Assembly: GCA_002104945.1 (NCBI GenBank) | Contig: MCFH01000081.1 | Coordinates: 1 to 64,000 of the forward strand | Length of the DNA: 64,000 bases | Direction: 5' to 3' | DNA from: Piromyces finnis | Lineage: Eukaryota > Neocallimastigomycota > Neocallimastigomycetes > Neocallimastigales > Neocallimastigaceae | Part shown: positions 55,709 through 64,000 of the stretch, in pieces | Layout: each line of letters begins with the position of its first letter | How positions within the stretch are numbered: the first letter of the stretch is position 1 | Made by a program: the position numbers and the translations under genes | Notes under the pieces: generated by a model | Databases searched by the model: none | What the model was told of the DNA's origin: nothing | What the model saw: only the letters and a program-made list of their open reading frames with translations

Positions 55709-56303
55709 TATATTCCTTTTATCTATTAAAAGTTAAGATTATCAATGATAAATTTTAAAATTATCAAAAGATTTTTTTTTTTTTCTCTATAAAGTAAATA
55801 GTATTAGAATTTTAAAAGTATATATTGTTATAAAACGAAGGTGCATAAAAAAAAAAAAAAAAAAAAAAAAATTAAAATTAAAATTATCAAAACTTTAAAA
55901 GTATTTATTTTTTTTCTCCATCTTTAACTAAATCACAATTTTATCTCTATGTAGATATGAAGAATTTGAGAGATATAGAATTTTGAAAATAACTCTCCCT
56001 TTGAAAAAAAAAAAAACACCCACCCACCCACATTAATTTTCATGGTATTTAAGTTGAAATGATAATAAACATTATATACATTTATTTTTTTAAAAAAATA
56101 GTTATTTGCTTCTTTTATTATAATAAATTAAAATAAATAAATAGTTAAAAAAAAATAGTATACAATAATATATATATAAATAAATAAAAACAAAATAAAT
56201 AAATAAATAAAAAAATATTATTTACAATTCTATATTTATAATTAAGTAGGATATTAAAATATGTATAAAAAAAAAAAAAAAAGAATAAAACAGGAAAAAA
56301 AAA
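54883..56303. other. Intergenic AT-rich region
   Basis: 3' flank of the small ORF and of the convergent ThrE-like gene. Contains TA repeats near 55693-55712, A-runs near 55850-55870 and a CCCA repeat (CACCCACCCACCCAC) at 56017-56031, notable only for its C content. No gene seen. Confidence 0.5.
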
Positions 56304-58391
56304 TCAAAGTGTCATTAATCCCATATGTTCTGGATTTTTGAATGGGAATACAATTAAATTAGATAAAAAGACACCGATAGTAATCCACATAGATACTGTG
56401 AACATACTAATTGTAAATTGTATACCAGTTTCAAAATTTTGATCAATAAGGAATGCCAATGAACCCTTAACACCAACTGATCCAGGAACTAATAATAATA
56501 CACCAATGATAATAGGTATAATTGCTAACTTCTTTCTAAGCTTAGCATAGACATTACTGACAATACCAACCGCTAAAGCAGCAATAATAATAGAAACTTC
56601 ATTTGGTAATTCAAATTTATTACCAATCAATGTAATAATATAAGAAATTAAAGTGGTGAAAACCATAATTGGGAATTGTGAAGCATTTGCATAGAACATC
56701 ATATTTAATGAAATACCAAGGAGTGGGAACATTAATATATACCAATAGGTACTTGGTGAAGCAACAATTTGACAGGTTTGAGTTGTGGAGGAATCAAGAA
56801 CAATAGGAACAGTAATAAATTTGGTCATGTGTACCCCAATAGTAATACCTGCACCCATCATAAAAGAAGTGACTAAGGAATGAATTAAACGTACAGTACC
56901 GGAAATCATATTTCTTGAGGCTAATTCAATAAAACCAATAGTAAAGTTTAAACCAGGAAGAAGATATAATACGGCAGATAAAATATCTGCTGTAAAGTTT
57001 ACACAGTACTTTGGAAAGATACCTTGAATGATTCTTAGTGTAGCTGAAGCACCTAATGAAGCTAACAATTCAACTAAATGACTATGGGAAGTGAAAAATA
57101 AGGGTTCATAGTAGGTAATTATACCAACAATTAAACCAACAAATCCACTTACAATAGAATCGAGCCATGTACCACCAAAAAGAATTGGAGAAGCGGTTGC
57201 AGCAGCAACAACATAACTGAAAAATTGCCAAAATACAGACCCAAAGGATGGTGGTTTACCAATAACATAATCAAGTTTATTGATTGCAGAAGTCAAAACT
57301 TCCTTTTCACACTTTTCTAAACTAATGTTAGAATCATTATCAATGTTTTGAATCTTGTCTTTGATTCTAGAAGAAAGGTAATTATCTTCATTACCTGATT
57401 CTTCTTTTTCCTTATCTTCATGACGGAAGCCTTCTTCCTTATCCTGAATATCATCTACGGAATATACAGTAATATCATTTTCTTCATAGACCTTTTCATT
57501 TTCTATATCATTGTTTGAGCTAGATTGGCCATTTCTACTGATGTGATGAATATCACTAATGCTATTTGATTTTTCGATATCAATAACAACAGAATCTTGA
57601 TCATCTTCCTTTTTATCCTTTTTACCTTTTTGTTTATCCTTTTTATTACTCTTTCTTTTACTTTTTTTGTCACTTTTTTCGTCTTTTTGTTTCGTTTCCT
57701 TGTCTCCCTTATTTTTATTGAATTTAGATTGGATTTCCCTTATGGCCAATTTTAATTCATAGGTAATTTGAACGACTTCTTCTAATTTACCTAGATTGTA
57801 ACCCGTTGGGGTGAGTAACAAGTGACTTTCGGAGTTAAGTGTTTCATTGTTATTATAGTTGGAGAAGGATAAGAGGATAAGAGTTGGAAAACTGGCAAAT
57901 TCACCTTGAAGACCCAATAATTTTGAAACAGAACGAAGGGTACATTCTGTTCTAAAAGTAGGAGAACCATAAAGATAGAGTGCTTTTCCTAAACGAACGA
58001 TAAAATCTTCTTTATCAAATTGGTATAAAATATGATAACAATTTATATCTTCTAAGCTATCAAAACTTTCATCATCCTCAAAGTTATCCAAGTTAGATGG
58101 CTTCTCTGGTTGATAACGTGGGATACTAAACATACTACTAGATGGCTGTCTTCCTCTATTTTCAAAAAAGGATGTATGCCATGAACTTTTTCTTAAATTA
58201 ATTTGATAACTTAATGTAGATTTATCGGTGATAACTTCATTTTCTGATGGGCCGGTAAGAAGTCCTCTTGGAGGGGTTTGCCTACGATATTGGAATGGGA
58301 AATTACTAAAGCGAACGTATTTTTCAACTGTTCGTTGATTTACTTCTTCATTTTTACTATCACTATCTTTATCATTGTTATTGTTGTCATC

Positions 58392-58425
<34 letters not shown>

Positions 58426-60144
58426 ATATCTTCAATAATTTCATAGGTAGTAGTGGTGGTAGTTGTGGTTTTATGCTTTTTACGATTACGATTATTTACT
58501 TTGTAAATTTGAGATTCATCTACGTTAATAATTTCGGCGTCTTGATCATACGAAGTATTTTGGGACACCATTATACTATTTAGGGTTGATGCCTGACTTT
58601 GATGTAATGAAAAATTGGATGTGTTATCCTCGTCATTAATATATGGATCATCCTTGATATTACTTTTTTTTTGGTATGTTGTTGAAAACACGGAATAACT
58701 ACCACTTGGTGATTCTATATTATTATAATCCTCTCGGTAAGATTCTTCGCTAAAATCACTTGTAGGGGATATGATGTTGTTATTTGGATTTCTAACGACT
58801 ATGCTAATTGAATTATTATCATATTCAGTAGGGTAATTATTTCCTGTATTACAATATCTTCCATAATCGCTAGAATGTTTTCTATGATTGATTGAAATGG
58901 ATTCGTTATACGGTAAACTGTTCTTTCTTGTGGAATTTTTATTTTTATTTTGAATATTATTTGGTCTATTGTAATTTTCTGTATTATTCCTTCCATAGTC
59001 ACTACTGCATTTTCTATGATAGGTTGTTGTATTTATTGTATCATTTAATGGTATGTTATATATTTTTGGAGTGTCATCTTCATCACAGTCCTTATGATCA
59101 TTTTCCTCGAGACTTCCTTGAGATGGAATACAATTAATATATGGTTTTACATGGTTATTATTATCACCGTATGGAGATAAATTATTTTTCATGTTTACTA
59201 GAGGCGACGTTATACTATCGCTACCATCACTACTGTTATCTGAAAGAAAACTATGAATTTCAATATTAGAATGTGTATGTTTTATTTTTTTCTTATCATT
59301 ACTGGTATAGGTAGTAAATGAATATAATGATGTTTCACCATGCTGCATATCTGAACCTTTGACTTTATAAAGTTGTTGTGTAACTTCCGATATTTCTACA
59401 GCTTCATTATTGTCATCGTTTACAACTTTACGAGCATGTTGGTAAACTGTATGAACAGCTTGTTTTTTATTTGAGTGTTTTCCATTATTATATGGATAAC
59501 TTGGAGGACAAAGAGAATTTGGGTTATTAATATTGGAAATCATGGTCATTGGTATATGATTATTATTTCTAATATATAATTTCGAGGTTGAGTTAGAATG
59601 ATGAATATTACTGTTCATTGGACTTGAAACTGAGGAATTTGTTGTTATATCAAATGGACTATTATTTAAAGATCGAGGTGAAAATTGATTTGGTGTTTTA
59701 GGTCTTTTAGGAGTATTTGGTCTTGATGGATGAAGTGGTGAAAAAGATTGGGAATAGGATGCTGAGTTATACGACAATGGTGTAAAAGGTTGAGGAGAGT
59801 TAGTTTGGGAATTATAAGATAAAGGAGAAAATGGTTGCGGTGAGTAAATTTGTGTATTAGGGGATTTTGTATTTTTTGGTATATGTTGAGTATTATATGA
59901 TTTTAAATTATTTATATTCATTGGCTTTTTGCCTTTATTATTAAAACTTTTATAGATAATATTATAAATAGATAATAATAGATAATAATAATAATAGATA
60001 ATAATAATAATAATAATTATAATAATAATAATAATAATAATTATAATAATAATAAGTAATTAATAATATTATTTATGTAAAATTCTTGAAATATTAAAGT
60101 AATATTAAAAAAAAAAAAAAAAAAACTTACTCTGAAATATCCAT
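56304..60144 (-). CDS. PRM10/ThrE-like multispanning membrane protein
   Basis: Exon 1 60144-60131 (14 nt, MDIS plus two bases) and exon 2 59946-56304 join in phase, adding 13 residues before the ATG at 59921, which is the alternative start; 1218 residues in all. Residues 1-630 are Ser/Asn/Pro-rich with SPQPFSPLSYN repeats and an Asp run. The ThrE domain (DUF1212) starts near 650 (FIVRLGKALYLYGSPTFRTE), is interrupted by about 130 charged residues (Lys/Asp/Glu), and resumes with KPPSFGSVFWQFFSY. About ten hydrophobic helices follow to the C-terminus (LPGLNFTIGFIELASRN, VLLLVPGSVGVKG). Bacterial ThrE exports threonine/serine; fungal PRM10 relatives are membrane proteins of unclear substrate, one pheromone-regulated in yeast. 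Transport is inferred from the family. Confidence 0.88.
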
Positions 60145-62074
60145 GATATATTAGAAAAATTGTATTAAAAAAATAATTGGATAATGTAATGAACTATTAG
60201 AAAGATCCTTTTTTAATTCTTTTTTTTTTTTTTCTTTTCAAATATAAATTTATAAAATAAATGTATATTTTCTTTAATAATTATTTTTTATTTCTCTATT
60301 ATTTTAAATAGTTATATTCCTTAATATTGTATTATTCTGATATTTCTTTTCGATGATATTTTTTATAAGCTATAAAATCAATTAAAGTATGGATAATTTG
60401 TTATAGTGTAATTATTGCATAAAGATTATTTTCAAACTAATTTTAATTTAGAATATAAACTAATAATTGTAATTAGGGTTGAAATAAGGTGTTTTTTGTT
60501 GATTTTCGTTTTTCAACAATAGCTGTTCAATATTAATTTATCTTGAAATGGCCATATTTTTTATTTTTAAATCATTAAAATGTTTTTTTTTTTATTTGGC
60601 AAAAAAGATTCTTTTTATATTATTTTAAAAAAGTAAATGAAAACTTTAAATTTTATTATTTATTATAATATATTGTAATATATTGTTATTATTAAAATAT
60701 ATAGATTTTATTTAAAAAAAATTTTATTTAAAAAAAAAACATAAAAGATGATTTATTTATATATTAATTTTAATATATTGTATTATATTGTAATATATAG
60801 ATAATCAATTATACAGGTTTTTTTCTATTAAAATTTTTGTTCAGGTATGGGAAGTGGTTTCCATACCAAAAGTCACAATGAAAATTAAAAATTTAAGAAT
60901 TAAGATTATTTAATAATATATTTAATTATATTGTAATATATTTAGAATATAATATCAATTTATTTTTTATTAATTAACTCTACCATAATTTTTGAAGTTT
61001 TTTCTATTTTATTTTCTTGTTTTTCTCATTAACTTTAAAAGTATTTATATAAACTTTAATTTATAATACGACACCATTCAAATGGATAAATGAAAAGTGG
61101 TATATGTTATTATTAGTAAGTTATTATTCTTTTTTCAAAACACATTCCTTTTTGAAAGAATCATCATTAGCTTTTTTTTTTTTTTTAATAAAATCTAAAG
61201 ATTCTAATACAATTGAAAAAAAAAAAAAACAATTATTTATGAGATGCCTAGTGTCATCATAACTATTATGCTTTTTATGATTAATATTAAAATTAGAATT
61301 ATTTTAATCATGGAGGTAAGTGGAATAGAGTATTGAAAACTTAATTTTTTTATATTAAATAAAGTTGGTAAAATGATGTTGAATGGAATTAAAATATATT
61401 AAAAGATGACAGAAAGGATAAATATATATTTTTTAAATTGACTAAAGTAGTTTTTTTATCCTAATGATATATACCTACCAATTAAACTTTAAAAATTATT
61501 GTTAATACACTTTAAATTATTCATTTTTCATAACGATTAAAATTAATATTTATTACTATTAATAACCTTTTTTCTCTCTCTCTCTACTGTTACTATTATT
61601 ACTATTTTTATTAATTGTCATCATTAACCATATTTTAATATCTACTCGATCACTTCTTCAAACAATTTTATTATATTTATTTTAAATAATAATAATATTT
61701 TAAATATAACTCATCCGCCTTTTTTTTTTTTAATATTATTATTTCCTTTTCTCCTTTGTCTACGTAAATAAATAGAATCATTTCTTTAGGTAGATGATAA
61801 AATAAATTAAAATAAAAAGATAATTGATGAATCGTAAGTGCTATCCTTTTTTTACATGTTGGTTTACCCTTGACCATTTCTTAAAAGGATTGGAATAGCA
61901 AGGTGTCATTTCTATTTTTCATCTAATATAAAGATTTTATTATATGAAAAATAAATTAAATCCATATATTTAAATTAAATCATTCAATTAGATCATGTTA
62001 TTATTTATATATTACTATTAAATCATGTTATTTATTTTTTTTATATTAAATATTATAATTAAATTTTTATAATA

Positions 62075-62117
<43 letters not shown>

Positions 62118-63528
62118 ATACTATTTTTTAGTTTTATAAATTATAATAAACATTAACTTTTATAATTTCATCTCTTTTTCTATTTAGTAATTCTTCTGTT
62201 ATATGTATATTTAAATAATTAAAATTAAAACAATACCATTAGAGGATAGCATAATAAAAGTATTCATTTTTAGTATTTAGGAGGAAGAAAAACCTTATTC
62301 TGGATAAAAGGATAAATAAATTTTTATTTCATTTTATTATTTTGTGGCGTATAATACCTTTAATATTAATTTAATTCTAAAAATTTAATATAAATCATGA
62401 ATTATATATGGCTTAATATATATAATAAACTCAAAATATGTCAATAATATTGTAAGAACTCATTTTATTTTTTTTATTAGAATTTTAAAAAGTAATTAAC
62501 ATGTAATATTACTTTTACAATATAATATCAAAAAAAAAAAAAAAGACTATATTCTATCATTATAATTAATAGATTATTCTTTTTTAATAATTAAGAAAAT
62601 GGCTAAAATAAAATTTAAAACAAAAATATTTAAAAAGAAAAATTAAATATATCGTTAGTTTAAACCAATCTATTATATTTTTGATACATTCAAAGTATTA
62701 TATATAATATTATATAATTATAAAAAAAAAAAGTTTTAAAGGAATATAATAGTAATAAATGAGATTATGAATAGTTTAATACTAAATAATTCTATTTTAT
62801 TTTACTATGATTATATTAGTACATGTAAAAATAGTATAATAGTAAATTCATTTACCTAAATTTTACCTAAATATAAACTAAATACAAATTTACTTTTTTT
62901 ATCATCACAAAGAATTTTTAATTAAAATTCTGTATTTTTTTTTTTTTTATATATTTACCATTTTCTGTATCTTTTCATTTTTTTCTTATGGTAAAAATGT
63001 TTTTAATTACGAAGGATTAGTTAACTAAATCTTCTTTATTCTTAAACCTTTTTTTTTTTTTTTTTTGAAATAATCTTTATTAGTATTGAAACTCTTATAT
63101 ATGAATATAATGGCTGAATTGAAAAAATATCTTTTCAAAAAAGATAATTAAGCGATTATTAATGAAAAAAAAAAAAAAAAAAAATAAATATATATGTATA
63201 TATATGTATATATAGTAAAAGTAATAATGCTACAAAGAATCTTTTTTTTTTTTTGATTTTAACTTAAATGGATAAAAATGAAAATAACAATAATAAAAAT
63301 AATAAATCAATACCATTTAAAATAAAATAAAAAAAGGAAAAAAAAAAAAAAAAAATAGATTATTATATACGTATATGTTTATATTATCTTTTTTTTTTTT
63401 TTTTAATTTTTATTATTTTTTATTTTTAATTTTATTTCATTAGGTTTATTATATATATATATTTATATTGATATAAAAAATTCATTATTGAATTTTTTTT
63501 TTTTACTTCCTTTCGTTTCCGTTCTTCT
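60145..63528. other. 3.4-kb intergenic AT-rich region
   Basis: No supported gene on either strand. It contains an AAAT microsatellite at 62080-62119, a CT/TACT repeat near 61570-61610, several A/T-runs, and a short less-biased island near 60840-60880. Both ends are 5' or 3' flanks of minus-strand genes. Confidence 0.55.
62080..62119. repeat. AAAT microsatellite
   Basis: About ten AAAT units in an intergenic region. Confidence 0.8.
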
Positions 63529-64000
63529 TTAATAATGACAACAGACGACAGAACGATCATCACCTAAGAAACTCATATACTCAATAAGTATTCTAGCCAT
63601 ATTCTTTAAATTTTCATGATTTTTAATAATTATATCATTATATTTATTTTTAAAGGTACTGTAGTATTTGATAACACCATCAGAAGCTAAAATAAAAAGT
63701 TTTAAATCACAATTAAGAACACTAATAACATCTGGTTGTCTTTTTAGGCCAGGAGCTCTCAATTTATGATGAGGATGGAAATTCATGAGAGCGGAACAAA
63801 GAATAGAAGAGGTATCAAAAGATTCTGGAAGTCTAATATGATTTTTCAATAGTTTTTGCCATCTTTCTTGTTTTATAATAAAGGAACGAATACTTTCATA
63901 GGTATAAGTTACCGGCGATATAGTTCTTAATTCTTCAATGGTCATACCTGTTTTTTCAAATTCAAATTTGAATCGCTTTGGATCAGAAATTGTATGACCG
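63529..64000 (-). CDS. PP2C-family protein phosphatase, C-terminal part
   Basis: The frame is open from the window edge to the stop at 63529, about 156 residues. It holds the PP2C C-terminal signature: an RAPGLKRQPDV block, KLFILASDGV with the metal-binding Asp of motif SDG, a helix with ARILIEYM, and the closing DDRSVVCC in place of the usual DNxTVVVV. The catalytic N-terminal half lies outside the window, so substrate class and activity cannot be judged. The preceding residues (HTISDPKRFKFEFEKTG) match the segment that follows the LTxDH motif in PP2C enzymes. Confidence 0.8.
   Translation of the reverse strand, partial: GHTISDPKRFKFEFEKTGMTIEELRTISPVTYTYESIRSFIIKQERWQKLLKNHIRLPESFDTSSILCSALMNFHPHHKLRAPGLKRQPDVISVLNCDLKLFILASDGVIKYYSTFKNKYNDIIIKNHENLKNMARILIEYMSFLGDDRSVVCCHY

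Noticed and set aside
58278-58583. Hydrophobic plus-strand frame over the ThrE-like gene
   Set aside because: Antisense of the Asp/Asn-rich linker.
59922-60144. Short upstream ORF overlapping the ThrE-like start
   Set aside because: With an acceptor at AAAG/GC the first exon would give a 12-codon uORF, but the acceptor at 59947 makes an in-frame N-terminal extension, which is simpler.
61677-61877. 66-codon minus-strand frame
   Set aside because: Background composition, no conserved feature and no splice partners.

Overview
The window is nuclear DNA of a eukaryote with extreme A+T bias, long poly(A)/poly(T) tracts, Asn/Asp-rich proteins and many short introns (GTAAGT, GTAATT or GTATGT donors; TAG or AAG acceptors). 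The protein families (YME2, UBAC2/Dsc2, a PRM10-type ThrE protein, VPS3/TGFBRAP1) point to a fungus. The base composition best fits an anaerobic gut chytrid (Neocallimastigomycota). That placement is inferred from family content and composition, not from a marker gene. I spliced every multi-exon gene by eye and checked reading phase; the VPS3-like gene is the only one not resolved exon by exon.

Layout. 1-2785 (-): YME2-like inner-membrane protein, 10 exons, running off the left edge. 2786-10263: gene-poor AT desert. 10264-13374 (+): non-RD Ser/Thr kinase. 15208-16371 (+): unknown intronless protein. 20517-23086 (+): two-PH-domain protein. 23819-26303 (-): MYND-finger protein with an MSS51-like C-terminus, convergent with the PH gene. 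About 26.5-33.7 kb: a nest of non-LTR (LINE-type) retrotransposon pieces, all in minus orientation, joined head to tail through poly(A). 34082-35155 (-) and 35430-36163 (+): RPL5 and RPL14 head to head over a 274-bp shared promoter with two CCAAT boxes. 36355-40988 (-): VPS3/TGFBRAP1-like tethering subunit. 41531-42806 (-): UBAC2/Dsc2-like rhomboid pseudoprotease with UBA domain. 43944-49451 (+): kinesin-4. 50200-53175 (+): unknown 892-residue protein. 54697-54882 (+): small single-pass membrane protein. 56304-60144 (-): PRM10/ThrE-like transporter. 63529-64000 (-): C-terminal part of a PP2C-family phosphatase.

The genes are a housekeeping mixture (ribosome, endolysosomal tethering, ER quality control, cytoskeleton, signalling) with no operon logic. 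The part most worth a second look is the LINE array. At least three nearly identical 5'-truncated copies are each fused directly to the poly(A) tail of the copy before, next to older decayed pieces of the same family. The element's own 3' end plus its tail recreates an L1-style TTTT/AA endonuclease site, which suggests a self-targeting or template-jumping mode of growth. A second pattern is that four of the multi-exon genes carry an intron within 18 nt of the start codon, including an RPL5 whose first coding exon is only the ATG.
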